The notes: generated by a model not told the origin, from the sequence alone. DNA of 64,000 nucleotides from Stutzerimonas balearica DSM 6083 (GCF_000818015.1 NZ_CP007511.1:1970001-2034000); one strand, 5' to 3'. Counted from the first letter of the stretch, positions 46,068 to 55,324 are shown. A program made the numbers and translations.

Positions 46068-47198
46068 ATGCCTTCAAAGCAGCCTTTCCGGGCTACCGCG
46101 TTGCCGGTCCTGGTCGTCATGGGCGTGAGCGGTTCGGGCAAGACCGATACCAGCCACGCCGTCGCCGACGCGCTCGGCCTGCCGCACATCGAGGCGGACA
46201 ACTTTCACCCTGCGGAAAACGTCGCGCGCATGCGTGCCGGCACGCCGCTGTCCGACGCCGACCGCGTGCAATGGCTGCACGCCCTGATCGGCGAGATGCA
46301 GCGCACGCTCGAGAGCGGCAGTGGCTTCGTGCTGGCCTGCTCGGCGCTCAAGCGCAGTTACCGCGAACTCTTGCGCAGCGCCGTCCCGGGGCTGCGCTTC
46401 GCCCATCTGGCCATCGATTACGACACCGCGGTGCAGCGCGTCGGTGCGCGCCCGGGGCATTTCATGCCGATCTCCCTGGTCGATAGCCAGTTCGCCACGC
46501 TGGAATCACCGGAGGGCGAACCCGGCGTATTGACCGTGGATGCCAGCCAGCCCCGCGAAGTCGTCCTGCGCCAGATCGTCGAATGGATGCAGGGCGCCGG
46601 TCTGGATGAGCTGATCGAAACCCGGGCCGATCTTTCTTCGCGCCCGTTTGATAGCGCTACCACAGCGCCGCCGCTGACCAACGAGCCGATCTACCGCGGC
46701 GCGGTCGCCCAGCAGTTCGACCGCCTGACCGATTGGCTGATGGCTGCGCTGATGGCCTTCATGGTCATCGTGGTGTTTTCCAGCGTGGTGCTGCGCTACG
46801 CCTTCGGTACCGGCTGGACCGGCGCCGAGGAGCTGTCGCGGCTGGCGTTCGTCTGGCTGGTATTCGTCGGCGTCGCTTCGAGCATGCGTCGCGGCGAGCT
46901 GATGAGCTTCGCCATGTTGCGCGATCGCTTCCCGCATCTGCTGCGCCGGCTGGTCGACTCGCTGAGCTGGCTGCTGGTGGCGGGCGCGAGTTGCCTGGCG
47001 GCCTGGGGCGGCTGGAACCAGATGCAGTTCGGCTGGACCATCAACAGCCCGGTGGTCGGCTACCCGCTGGGGCTGGCGATGTTGCCGGTGGCCGCCAGCA
47101 TGGTCGCGCTGGCGGTACTGGCGTTGCTGCAACTGGTGAATGTCTGGCGGCGCGACCAGCCTTCGGCGGTTGCCGCTGCGAATGTCACCGCTGACTGA
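46068..47198 (+). CDS. gluconokinase fused to TRAP small permease (DctQ)
   Basis: This 376-aa single frame joins two proteins. Residues 1-185 are a gluconokinase: P-loop GVSGSGKT (19-26), EADNFHPAENVARMRAGTPL and CSALKRSYRELLR. Residues about 208-365 are a four-helix TRAP small subunit (FDRLTDWLMAALMAFMVIVVFSSVVLRYAF, GWTGAEELSRLAFVWLVFVG, RRGELMSF). The linker (186-207) contains a second copy of the operator palindrome, so it looks like a translated former promoter. The kinase makes 6-phosphogluconate in the cytoplasm; tethering it to the permease could couple uptake to phosphorylation. The large permease and binding protein follow. No stop or internal ATG separates the halves. Confidence 0.92.
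   Translation: MPSKQPFRATALPVLVVMGVSGSGKTDTSHAVADALGLPHIEADNFHPAENVARMRAGTPLSDADRVQWLHALIGEMQRTLESGSGFVLACSALKRSYRELLRSAVPGLRFAHLAIDYDTAVQRVGARPGHFMPISLVDSQFATLESPEGEPGVLTVDASQPREVVLRQIVEWMQGAGLDELIETRADLSSRPFDSATTAPPLTNEPIYRGAVAQQFDRLTDWLMAALMAFMVIVVFSSVVLRYAFGTGWTGAEELSRLAFVWLVFVGVASSMRRGELMSFAMLRDRFPHLLRRLVDSLSWLLVAGASCLAAWGGWNQMQFGWTINSPVVGYPLGLAMLPVAASMVALAVLALLQLVNVWRRDQPSAVAAANVTAD
46649..46662 (+). promoter_or_regulatory. second GntR-type operator, inside the fusion gene
   Basis: TGATAGCGCTACCA shares the TAGCGCTA core with the upstream site. It encodes residues 194-199 of the fusion protein, exactly in the linker between the kinase and TRAP domains. If bound, it would act as a roadblock or control an internal promoter for the permease genes. 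Confidence 0.5.
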
Positions 47199-47249
47199 AG
47201 CGACGCCGCGCTCAGAACAATACGGGCACTGCCCAACCGAGGACCTCTC

Positions 47250-48527
47250 ATGACCGTCGTCGTCTTTCTTTCATCGCTGCTGGGCTTCATGACGCTCGGC
47301 ATGCCCATCGCCTTCGCGCTGCTGCTGACCGGCTCGGTGCTGATGTGGTACCTGGACTTCTGGGATGTGCAGCTGCTCGCGCAGAACCTCCAGGCCGGCG
47401 CCGACAGCTTCCCGCTGCTGGCCGTGCCGTTCTTCATCCTCGCCGGCGAGCTGATGAACGCCGGCGGCATCTCGCGGCGCATCATCGCCATGGCCCAGGC
47501 CTATTTCGGTCACAAGCGCGGTGGCCTGGGGTATGTGGCAATTGCCGCCTCGGTGCTGTTGGCCAGCATGTCCGGCTCAGCCCTGGCCGATACCGCCGCG
47601 CTGGCCACGCTGCTGCTGCCGATGATGCGCGAGCGCGGCTATCCGCTGAGCTCGTCCTCGGGGCTGGTGGCGGCGGGCGGGATCATCGCCCCGATCATTC
47701 CGCCATCGATGCCGTTCGTGATCTATGGCGTGGTGACCGGCACCTCGATCAGCCAGCTGTTTCTCGCCGGCATGGTGCCGGGGCTGATCATGGGCATGGG
47801 CCTGGTGGTCGGCTGGACGCTGATCGCCCGGCGCATCGACGAACCGAAACAGGAAAAGGCCAGCGGCGCCGTTCGCCGCCGCGTGCTGGTCGATGGGGCG
47901 GCGGCGCTGATGTTGCCGGTGATCATCGTCGGCGGCCTGCGCGGTGGGCTGTTCACCCCTACCGAAGCCGCCGTGGTCGCCGCGGTCTACGCGCTGGCGG
48001 TCTCGACCCTGCTGTATCGCGAGCTGACCTGGGCCGGGCTGGTCGAGGTGCTCACCCGCGCCAGTCGCACCACGGCCTCGGTGATGTTTCTCTGCGCCGC
48101 GGCGACGGTGTCGGCGTACATGATCACCCTGGCACAACTGCCCGACGAGATCGCGGCGATGCTCGGCCCGCTGGCGCAGGACCCCAGGCTGCTGATGGTC
48201 GCCATCATGCTGCTGATGATCGCCGTCGGCATGGTCCTGGACCTGACTCCGACCATCCTCATCCTCGGTCCGGTGCTGGCGCCGATCGCGACCAAGGCCG
48301 GAGTCGACCCGGTGTACTTCGGCGTGATGTTCGTGCTGATCGGTTCCATCGGGCTGATCAGCCCGCCGGTAGGTACCGTGCTCAACGTAGTCGGCGGCAT
48401 CGGCCGGTTGCGCATGGAAACCCTGGTGCGCGGCGTGACGCCGTTCTTTCTCGTCTACCTGGCGATCGTCGGGCTGCTCATCGCCGTGCCCTCGCTCGTC
48501 ACCGTGCCCCTGGCCTGGCTGCGCTAG
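47250..48527 (+). CDS. TRAP transporter large permease (DctM)
   Basis: This 425-aa protein has about twelve membrane helices and forms the transport channel of a TRAP system. Family features are GMPIAFALLLTGSVLMWYL, AGELMNAGGISRRIIAMAQ, SMSGSALADTAALATLLLPMM and IAPIIPPSMPFVIYGV. Binding-protein-dependent uptake is driven by a sodium gradient. It follows the kinase-DctQ gene after 51 bp, and AGGACC provides its ribosome site. The kinase and the regulator make gluconate or a close sugar acid the likely substrate. Confidence 0.95.
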   Translation: MTVVVFLSSLLGFMTLGMPIAFALLLTGSVLMWYLDFWDVQLLAQNLQAGADSFPLLAVPFFILAGELMNAGGISRRIIAMAQAYFGHKRGGLGYVAIAASVLLASMSGSALADTAALATLLLPMMRERGYPLSSSSGLVAAGGIIAPIIPPSMPFVIYGVVTGTSISQLFLAGMVPGLIMGMGLVVGWTLIARRIDEPKQEKASGAVRRRVLVDGAAALMLPVIIVGGLRGGLFTPTEAAVVAAVYALAVSTLLYRELTWAGLVEVLTRASRTTASVMFLCAAATVSAYMITLAQLPDEIAAMLGPLAQDPRLLMVAIMLLMIAVGMVLDLTPTILILGPVLAPIATKAGVDPVYFGVMFVLIGSIGLISPPVGTVLNVVGGIGRLRMETLVRGVTPFFLVYLAIVGLLIAVPSLVTVPLAWLR

Positions 48528-48567
48528 GGGGCTCGTCCCACCGCCAACAACAAGAAGGTACCGCCTC

Positions 48568-49584
48568 ATGAAACGACTCCTCATCGGCACCCTGACAGCC
48601 GCACTGCTCGGCAGCACGCTTGGGCTTGGCCATGCACAGGCGGCCGACGACATCCGCCCGCGGATGATCCGCTTCGGCTACGGCCTCAACGAAGACAGCA
48701 ACCAGGGCAGGGCGGCCAAGCTGCTTGCCGAGGAAATAGCCAAGGCCTCGGGCGGCAAGCTGAAGGTGCGCACCTTTGGTTCGGCCAGCCTGGGCTCGGA
48801 CGACCAGATGCAGAACGCGCTGATCGGTGGTGCGCAGGAAATGATGGTCGGCTCGACGGCGACGTTGGTCGGCATCACGCCGGAAATGGCGGTGTGGGAC
48901 ACGCCGTTTCTCTTCAGCGATCCACACCAGGCCGATCAGGTGCTGGATGGCCCGGTGGGCCGGCAGATCATGAACAAGCTCGAGGAGAAGGGCCTGGTCG
49001 GGCTGGTCTACTGGGAGAACGGCTTTCGCAACGTGACCAACAGCACCCGGCCGATCGAGAAGCTCGAGGACTTCGACGGCATCAAGCTGCGCGTGATGCC
49101 CAACCCGGTGTTCATCGACACCTTCAAGCTGATGGGCGCCAATGCAGTACCGCTGCCGTTCTCCGAGCTGTTCACTGCACTGGAAACGGAGGCGGTCGAC
49201 GGCCAGGAAAACCCCTACAACACCATCCTGTCCTCCAAGTTCTATGAAGTGCAGAAGTTCCTCAGCGTGACCAATCACGTCTACAGCCCCTGGATCGTCA
49301 CGGCGTCCAAGCGCTGGTGGGACGGCCTTTCGCAAACCGAACAGGGGATCATCATGGCCGCCGCCGAGAAGGCGCGTGACGCCGAGCGCGAGGACACCCG
49401 GCGCGAGGCCAGCCAGGCACTGGCGGCGCTGAAAGAGCACGGCATGCAGGTCAACGAGGTCAGCCCGGAGCAGATCCGGCGCATGCGCGAACGGGCGCAG
49501 CCGGCGATCCAGACGGTGATCGACTCCGTTGGCCAGGAGCTGTTCGACCAGGTCCGCGCCGAGGCGGAAAAGGCCGAGCGCTAG
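48568..49584 (+). CDS. TRAP transporter solute-binding protein (DctP)
   Basis: This 338-aa periplasmic protein has a signal peptide (LLIGTLTAALLGSTLGLGHAQA) and the DctP fold. Visible parts are LAEEIAKASGGKLKVRTF, the hallmark stretch DFDGIKLRVMPNPVFIDTFKLMGANAVPLPFSELF with its carboxylate-binding arginine, and EVQKFLSVTNHVYSPWIV. It captures the substrate and hands it to the permease. It is 40 bp after the large permease, with AAGAAGG before its ATG. Confidence 0.95.
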   Translation: MKRLLIGTLTAALLGSTLGLGHAQAADDIRPRMIRFGYGLNEDSNQGRAAKLLAEEIAKASGGKLKVRTFGSASLGSDDQMQNALIGGAQEMMVGSTATLVGITPEMAVWDTPFLFSDPHQADQVLDGPVGRQIMNKLEEKGLVGLVYWENGFRNVTNSTRPIEKLEDFDGIKLRVMPNPVFIDTFKLMGANAVPLPFSELFTALETEAVDGQENPYNTILSSKFYEVQKFLSVTNHVYSPWIVTASKRWWDGLSQTEQGIIMAAAEKARDAEREDTRREASQALAALKEHGMQVNEVSPEQIRRMRERAQPAIQTVIDSVGQELFDQVRAEAEKAER

Positions 49585-49641
49585 GCGCGACCGGCCCCCG
49601 CCCGCTGCTAGAATCCGCCGCTTTCAACCCATGGAACGCGC

Positions 49642-50661
49642 ATGACCACACGTCGTCGCCGCTCTGCCGAGCGGGTCACCCTGTCCGATGTCGCACGCCG
49701 CGCCGGGTGCTCGTTGATGTCCGCGTCGCGCGCCTTGTCGCAACCGGAAAGGGTGTCAGACGCGCTGCGCGAGCGCGTCGACGAGGCCGTCAAGGCGCTC
49801 GGCTATGTGCCGCATCCGGCGGCGCGCAGCCTGGCCAGCTCACGCTCCAATCTGGTCGCGGTGATCATCCCTTCGCTGTCCAACGCAGTGTTCGTCGATA
49901 CCGTCGAGGCCATTCAGCGAGTACTGATGCCGGCGGGCTACGAGATGATGATCGGCGTCAGCCACTATCGGCCCGAGGAGGACGAACGCCTGCTGCGCGC
50001 CTACCTGGCCCATCAGCCGGCCGGCCTGCTGATCACCGGATTCGAACGCAGCGACGCCGCCCGTGCGGTGCTGGCCAACTACACCGCGCCGATGGTCACG
50101 CTGATGGAGCTGAGCGAGCGGCCGGACGACTACTGCGTGGGCTTCTCGCAATTGCAGGCCGGCGCGGCCATGACCCGCACGCTGCTTGCGCGCGGCTACC
50201 GTCATGTCGCTTTCGCCGCGGCGCAGCTGGACCCGCGCACCCTGCAGCGCGCCGAAGGCTACCGCCAGGCCATGCGCGAGGCCGGCCGCTATGAGCCGAC
50301 CCTGGAGCTACTGACGCCGCAGCTGTCCTCCATCGGCCTCGGTGCCGAGCTGCTGGATCGCCTTCTGGCGCAGCATCCGCAGATCGACGCGGTGTTCTTC
50401 AACAACGACGACCTGGCCCTCGGTGCGCTGTTTCGCGCCCATCAGCTGGGGCTCGAAGTGCCGGGGCGGTTGGCGATTGCCGGTTTCAACGATCTGCCGG
50501 CGGCGGCCTGGATGCACCCGGCGCTGAGTACCGTGCGCACGCCGCGTGGCGAGATCGGCACGCTGGCGGCGCAGATGCTGCTCGGCCTGATGCGCGGTCA
50601 GCAGCCCGCCGAGCGTTGCATCGACGTGGGCTTCGAAGTGGTCATGCGCGACAGCGCCTGA
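49642..50661 (+). CDS. gntR: LacI-family gluconate-type repressor
   Basis: This 339-aa regulator has an N-terminal helix-turn-helix and hinge (VTLSDVARRAGCSLMSASRALSQPERVSDALRERV and ALGYVPHPAARSLASSRSN) and a periplasmic-binding-type sensor (about 65-335). Sequence and location behind gluconokinase and transporter genes match GntR of pseudomonads, which releases DNA on binding gluconate or 6-phosphogluconate. Two TAGCGCTA palindromes in the cluster are its likely sites. It lies 57 bp after the binding-protein gene on the same strand. Confidence 0.9.
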   Translation: MTTRRRRSAERVTLSDVARRAGCSLMSASRALSQPERVSDALRERVDEAVKALGYVPHPAARSLASSRSNLVAVIIPSLSNAVFVDTVEAIQRVLMPAGYEMMIGVSHYRPEEDERLLRAYLAHQPAGLLITGFERSDAARAVLANYTAPMVTLMELSERPDDYCVGFSQLQAGAAMTRTLLARGYRHVAFAAAQLDPRTLQRAEGYRQAMREAGRYEPTLELLTPQLSSIGLGAELLDRLLAQHPQIDAVFFNNDDLALGALFRAHQLGLEVPGRLAIAGFNDLPAAAWMHPALSTVRTPRGEIGTLAAQMLLGLMRGQQPAERCIDVGFEVVMRDSA

Positions 50662-50688
50662 GCCGGACAGACGACGCCGGCTGCCCCC

Positions 50689-51603
50689 TCAGGCCTGGGC
50701 TTCCTGAGCGCTGACCTGCTGGGCGATCTCGATCATCTGCTCGCGCATCCAGCGGTTGGCCGGGTCCTGGTCGGTGCTTTCGTGCCAGTAGATGTGGGTT
50801 TCCAGCGGTGCGACGTCGACCGGCAGGTCGACCTGATGCAGATCGTGCCGACGGGCGAAGCGTTCCGGCACGGTCACCACCATGTCAGTCTGTTCGATCA
50901 CCTGGGTCGCCATCAGGTAATGCTGCGAGCGCAGGGCGATCTTGCGTTGCAGGCCCATCTTGCCCAGTGCCAGGTCGACCAGGCCGAGGCCGCTGCGACG
51001 GCTGGAAATGTGGATGTGCGACAGCGACAGGTACTGCTCGAGCGTCAGCTTGTCCTTGGCCAGCGGGTGGCCGCGGCGCATGGCGCAGATGTAGCGATCT
51101 TCCAGCAGCTTGACGTGGCGCACCTGCGGGTCGGTGTTGAGCGGCGCGTCCATGGCGAAATCCAGGCGGCCGGCGGCCAGTTCCTTGGTCGTCTCGCGGC
51201 GCTTGGCCAGCATGCTCTCGATCTTCACGCCCGGGGCCAGGCGGCGCAGGCGCTGGAACAACGGTGGCAGCATGACCGCCTCGGTGAGGTCGGTCATGCT
51301 GATGCGAAAGGTCTTGTTCGCCTGCGCCGGGCTGAACGTTCGGCTTTCCTGCACCGAGACGCGCAACAGCTGCAGCGCGTTGCGCACCGGGCCGATGATG
51401 TTCTGCGCCATCGGCGTTGGCACCATGCCTTGTGCGGTGCGCACGAACAGGGGGTCATTGAAGGTTTCGCGCAGGCGGGCCAGGGCGTTGGACACCGCCG
51501 GCTGGGTGATGCCGACGATCTGCCCGGCGCGGGTCAGGTTGGCTTCGGTGTAGATCGCATCGAAGACGATGAAGAGGTTCAGGTCGACCTTGTTCAGGTT
51601 CAT
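50689..51603 (-). CDS. LysR-family regulator
   Basis: This 304-aa protein has an N-terminal winged helix-turn-helix (LTRAGQIVGITQPAVSNALARLRETFNDPLFVRTAQGMVPT) and a substrate-binding domain of the NodD/LinR-like group. It is divergent from the acyl-CoA dehydrogenase gene with 139 bp between them, the usual arrangement for a LysR protein and its target. The inducer is not known; an acyl-CoA or related acid would fit. It converges on gntR. Confidence 0.92.
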   Translation of the reverse strand: MNLNKVDLNLFIVFDAIYTEANLTRAGQIVGITQPAVSNALARLRETFNDPLFVRTAQGMVPTPMAQNIIGPVRNALQLLRVSVQESRTFSPAQANKTFRISMTDLTEAVMLPPLFQRLRRLAPGVKIESMLAKRRETTKELAAGRLDFAMDAPLNTDPQVRHVKLLEDRYICAMRRGHPLAKDKLTLEQYLSLSHIHISSRRSGLGLVDLALGKMGLQRKIALRSQHYLMATQVIEQTDMVVTVPERFARRHDLHQVDLPVDVAPLETHIYWHESTDQDPANRWMREQMIEIAQQVSAQEAQA

Positions 51604-51742
51604 TGTTGTGGCTCTCCGGCATGAACGGGCGCGTCGATCATATATGGGTTATGAATGTTAATACACGGGCAAAATAGCTTCGATAAATCCAGGGGCGTCC
51701 TCTAGCATTCTCATCACAACAACCCCGCATAAGGTAGTTCCC

Positions 51743-52969
51743 ATGGATTTCGCCTATTCCCCCAAGGTCCAAGCGCTGCGCGAGCGCGTGCAAGCCTTCA
51801 TGGACGAGCACGTCTATCCATCCGAGAAGCTGTTCTATCAGCAAGTCGCCGAAGGTGATCGCTGGCAGCCGACGGCCATCGTCGAGGAACTCAAGGACAA
51901 GGCGCGGGCAGAGGGGCTGTGGAACCTGTTTCTGCCCGAGTCCGATTACGGCGCGGGGCTGACCAACACCGAATACGCGCCGCTGGCCGAGATCATGGGC
52001 AGCTCGCTGCTGGGCCCGGAGGCCTTCAACTGCTCGGCGCCGGATACCGGCAACATGGAAGTGCTGGTGCGCTACGGCTCCGAGGCGCAGAAGAAGCAGT
52101 GGCTCGAGCCGCTGCTACGCGGCGAGATCCGCTCGGCATTCGGCATGACCGAGCCGGGTGTGGCCTCCTCGGACGCCACCAACATGCAGGCCCGCGCGGT
52201 GCGTGAAGGCGATGAGTGGGTGATCAATGGGCGCAAGTGGTGGACTTCCGGTGCCTGCGATCCGCGCTGCAAGGTGATGATCTTCATGGGCCTGACCAAT
52301 CCGGACGCGCCGCGCCATGCACAGCACTCGATGATCCTCGTGCCGATGGATGCGCCGGGGGTGAAAGTACTGCGACCGCTGCCGGTGTTCGGCTACGACG
52401 ACGCGCCCCATGGGCATGCCGAAGTGCTGCTGGAAAACGTCCGGGTGCCTTACGACAACGTCATCCTCGGCGAAGGCCGCGGCTTCGAGATCGCCCAGGG
52501 GCGCCTCGGGCCAGGCCGCATTCACCACTGCATGCGCTCGATCGGCATGGCCGAGCGTGCGCTCAAGCTGCTCTGCGAACGTTCCGTAAGCCGTACTGCC
52601 TTTGGCAAGCCACTGGCGCGCCTGGGCGGCAACCTCGACCACATCGCCAACAGCCGTATCGAGATCAACATGGCGCGGCTGCTGACCCTCAACGCGGCCT
52701 ACATGATGGATACCGTGGGTAACAAGATCGCGGCCAGCGAGATCGCGCAGATCAAGGTCGTGGCGCCGAACGTGGCCCTGCAGGTGATCGACCGGGCCAT
52801 CCAGATCCATGGTGGTGCGGGCGTTTCCGACGACTTCCCGCTGGCGCACTGGTATGCGATGCAGCGCACGCTGCGCCTGGCCGATGGACCGGACGAGGTG
52901 CATCGCGCGGCAATCGGCAAGTTCGAACTCGGACGCTATGTGCCGCGCGAGCTGCTGCGCGGGCATTGA
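51743..52969 (+). CDS. acyl-CoA dehydrogenase
   Basis: This 408-aa FAD enzyme makes a trans-2-enoyl-CoA from an acyl-CoA. It has the all-helical N-domain, the middle beta-domain with [18 protein letters not shown] and [12 protein letters not shown], and the C-terminal helical domain with [20 protein letters not shown] and [18 protein letters not shown]. It resembles the ACAD10/11 group found in pseudomonads. The catalytic glutamate position was not assigned. It is probably controlled by the divergent LysR gene; a strong terminator follows. Confidence 0.93.
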   Translation: MDFAYSPKVQALRERVQAFMDEHVYPSEKLFYQQVAEGDRWQPTAIVEELKDKARAEGLWNLFLPESDYGAGLTNTEYAPLAEIMGSSLLGPEAFNCSAPDTGNMEVLVRYGSEAQKKQWLEPLLRGEIRSAFGMTEPGVASSDATNMQARAVREGDEWVINGRKWWTSGACDPRCKVMIFMGLTNPDAPRHAQHSMILVPMDAPGVKVLRPLPVFGYDDAPHGHAEVLLENVRVPYDNVILGEGRGFEIAQGRLGPGRIHHCMRSIGMAERALKLLCERSVSRTAFGKPLARLGGNLDHIANSRIEINMARLLTLNAAYMMDTVGNKIAASEIAQIKVVAPNVALQVIDRAIQIHGGAGVSDDFPLAHWYAMQRTLRLADGPDEVHRAAIGKFELGRYVPRELLRGH

Positions 52970-52988
52970 GCCTGCCAGCCGGTTGAGG

Positions 52989-53013
52989 AAAAGGCCGCAC
53001 TAGCGGCCTTTTT
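52989..53013. terminator. bidirectional terminator after acyl-CoA dehydrogenase
   Basis: AAAAGGCCGC pairs perfectly with GCGGCCTTTT over an ACTA loop, with T or A runs on both sides. It serves the dehydrogenase and the convergent pstS-ompA gene. Confidence 0.85.
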
Positions 53014-53033
53014 CGATCGGGCACCGTTCCCGC

Positions 53034-54410
53034 TCAATACACCCAGATCTCGACCCGCCGGTTCTTCACCCGGCCGCTGGTTCCTTCGTTGGAAGCCACC
53101 GGAAGTTCGGCTCCCAAGCCATTGATTTCTCTGACATAGACACCGTGCTTGATCAGCTCGCGGCGAACCGTCATGGCGCGCAGCTTGGAGAGCAGGGCGG
53201 CGCGGCTCGGGTCGCTCTTCGGGTCACCGAAACCGACCAGCGCGGCGCTGCCGATCGCCTTGTTCTGCGCATGCAGGTAGTCGGCGACCCGCTCGATGTC
53301 GCGCAGCGCCTTGTTGTCCAGCTGCGCGCTGCCTTCATCGAAGCGGAAATTGACCGTCAGCCGTTGGGCCTCTTCGCCGAGCTGGCGGTAAAAGGCGGGC
53401 ATGTCGGCTTGCGGCTGGCTGCGCACCGCGTCGATGCGCTGGGCGACATAACCGGAACGCCCGACGATGCGCTGGCCGGCCTCGCTGTGCACGAAGTCGA
53501 TGAAGGCCCGGGTCCAGGGTGACTGGTCGTTTGGCGCGGCATAGAAGAACAACCGGCGCGACAGCGGATAGTCCTCGGTGGCCACGGTCGTGAGCTCGGG
53601 TGCCATCGGCTGCGAATCACCGTCGGTGATGCCCAGCGCTTTGGCCTTGCCGATGGAGGCCAGGCCGACGAAGCCGATGGCGCCGCGATCACGCGTTACC
53701 GCGGCGGCCAGTTCGTCATTGGATTCATAACGTCGTGCCGTCTGGGTCAGTGCCTTTCCGTGGGCGCCCAGGACCAGTTCCTTGAAGGTGTCATAGGTGC
53801 CGGAGCGGTCGTCGCGGGCGTGAATGCGCACCGGGGCGTCCATGCCGCCCAGCTCGCTCCAGTTGCTGATATCGCCAGCGAACAGGCGCGCGACCTCATC
53901 CGTGCCAAGCGCGCCGACAGGGTTGTCCGGATGCACGACGATGGCCAGCCCGTCGATGGCGATGACCTGTTCGGCGGCGGCGCTGCTGAGGTCGCCGAGC
54001 CCGGCGAGAGCCTGGCGCTCGCTGGCCTTGATCGGGCGTGACGCGGCTGCCAGGTCCGTACTGCCCTCGGCCAGGGCTGTGAAGCCGGTGCCGGTCCCGT
54101 GCGCGGCGACCGTCGCATGCAGGCGGTGCCCCTGGTCGTCCCTGGCGTCGATGCGCTGCTCGTTGGCGACCGCCGTGCTGCTGACTGCCACGTCCTTGAG
54201 GCCCTGGGCCTCGAAGAAGCCGCTCACCAGCATCGGCGCGAGCTTGGCACCGACCGTGTTGGAGCCCTGGATGCGCAGCACCGCAACGCCCTCGGCCGGC
54301 ACCGGCAGCGCGGCGAACACCTGCCAGGGCAGGCCGTAGCAGATCGATCCCAACAGGACCAAGGACAGAACGCGCGACCAGATTTCGCGCTCGGATCGAC
54401 TGGGTGACAT
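53034..54410 (-). CDS. PstS-like phosphate-binding domain fused to OmpA domain
   Basis: This 458-aa periplasmic protein has a signal segment (LVLLGSICYGLPWQVFAALP), a PstS-like module (about 40-325, with LRIQGSNTVGAKLAP, TDLAAASRPIKASE, ARDDRSGTYDTFKELVLG) and a C-terminal OmpA peptidoglycan-binding domain (about 335-458, VNFRFDEGSAQLDNKALRDIERVADYL, ending KNRRVEIWVY). It would hold phosphate binding at the cell wall. No ABC permease genes are nearby. A Pho-box-like sequence lies 45-62 bp upstream. The architecture is known in pseudomonads, but its use is unclear. Confidence 0.9.
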   Translation of the reverse strand: MSPSRSEREIWSRVLSLVLLGSICYGLPWQVFAALPVPAEGVAVLRIQGSNTVGAKLAPMLVSGFFEAQGLKDVAVSSTAVANEQRIDARDDQGHRLHATVAAHGTGTGFTALAEGSTDLAAASRPIKASERQALAGLGDLSSAAAEQVIAIDGLAIVVHPDNPVGALGTDEVARLFAGDISNWSELGGMDAPVRIHARDDRSGTYDTFKELVLGAHGKALTQTARRYESNDELAAAVTRDRGAIGFVGLASIGKAKALGITDGDSQPMAPELTTVATEDYPLSRRLFFYAAPNDQSPWTRAFIDFVHSEAGQRIVGRSGYVAQRIDAVRSQPQADMPAFYRQLGEEAQRLTVNFRFDEGSAQLDNKALRDIERVADYLHAQNKAIGSAALVGFGDPKSDPSRAALLSKLRAMTVRRELIKHGVYVREINGLGAELPVASNEGTSGRVKNRRVEIWVY

Positions 54411-54454
54411 CTCGCGACTCCTTTCTCAGATGGCCGCGAGATTAAGACGATACG

Positions 54455-54472
54455 GTGACGAAACGATGACAG
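54455..54472 (-). promoter_or_regulatory. candidate Pho box upstream of pstS-ompA gene
   Basis: Read on the minus strand, CTGTCAT-CGTT-TCGTCAC fits the Pho box layout. The first heptamer matches 7/7; the second keeps GTCA plus a pyrimidine. It is 45 bp before the ATG at 54410. Confidence 0.55.
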
Positions 54473-54511
54473 CGAAGGCTCTGCGACGAGCCTTTCAGGG
54501 CGGCTCTGGGG

Positions 54512-55324
54512 TCAGCTGAAATCGATCCACACCGGGCAGTGGTCGGACGGCTTTTCCATCGCCCGGATGTCGTAGTCGACCCCGGCATCGTGCACCCGCG
54601 CGTGCAGCGCGGCGGTGGTCAGGATCAGGTCGATGCGCAGCCCGCGGCGCGGATCGTCCTCGAACCCGCGGCTGCGGTAGTCGAACCAGCTGAAGCGGTC
54701 GGCGACCTCGGGATTGAGCGTGCGGAAGCTGTCGGTCAGGCCCCACGCCTTGAGCCGGCAGAGCCACTCGCGCTCCTCGGGCAGAAAGCTGCACTTGCCC
54801 GTGCGCAGCCAACGCTTGGCGTTGACCTCGCCGATGCCGATGTCGCAGTCCTCGGGCGAGATATTGAAGTCGCCCATCACCGCTACCGGATGCTCCGGGC
54901 TGAAGCGTTCCTCCAGCAGCGCCTGCAGGTCGGCGTAGAACTTGGTCTTGGCGGGAAACTTCACCGGGTGCGCGCGGCTTTCGCCTTGCGGGAAATAGCC
55001 GTTCATCACGGTCACGGCCTGTCCGTTGCGATCGGCGAAGCGCCCCCAGATGAAGCGCTTCTGCGACTCCTCGCCGTCGTTAGGGAAGCCTTTGTGGATC
55101 TCCAGCGGCGCCTGGCGCGAGAGCAGGGCGACACCGTAGTGACCCTTCTGCCCGTGGAAGTGGACGTGATAACCCAGGGCCTCGATCTCCGCCTGCGGAA
55201 ACTGCTCGTCGGAGACCTTGGTTTCCTGCAGGCCGATCACGTCGGGCTGGTGCTTTTCGATCAGCGCGGCGAGCTGATGCGGGCGGGCGCGCAGCCCGTT
55301 GATGTTGAAAGAGACGATTTTCAT
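54512..55324 (-). CDS. xthA: exodeoxyribonuclease III
   Basis: This 270-aa Mg-dependent nuclease cuts at abasic sites and removes damaged 3' ends in base-excision repair. Conserved blocks are [28 protein letters not shown] with the metal glutamate, [26 protein letters not shown] and the catalytic KPSDHCPVW at the end. The ATG at 55324 gives the standard start [10 protein letters not shown]. It is divergent from the GNAT gene. Confidence 0.97.
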   Translation of the reverse strand: MKIVSFNINGLRARPHQLAALIEKHQPDVIGLQETKVSDEQFPQAEIEALGYHVHFHGQKGHYGVALLSRQAPLEIHKGFPNDGEESQKRFIWGRFADRNGQAVTVMNGYFPQGESRAHPVKFPAKTKFYADLQALLEERFSPEHPVAVMGDFNISPEDCDIGIGEVNAKRWLRTGKCSFLPEEREWLCRLKAWGLTDSFRTLNPEVADRFSWFDYRSRGFEDDPRRGLRIDLILTTAALHARVHDAGVDYDIRAMEKPSDHCPVWIDFS

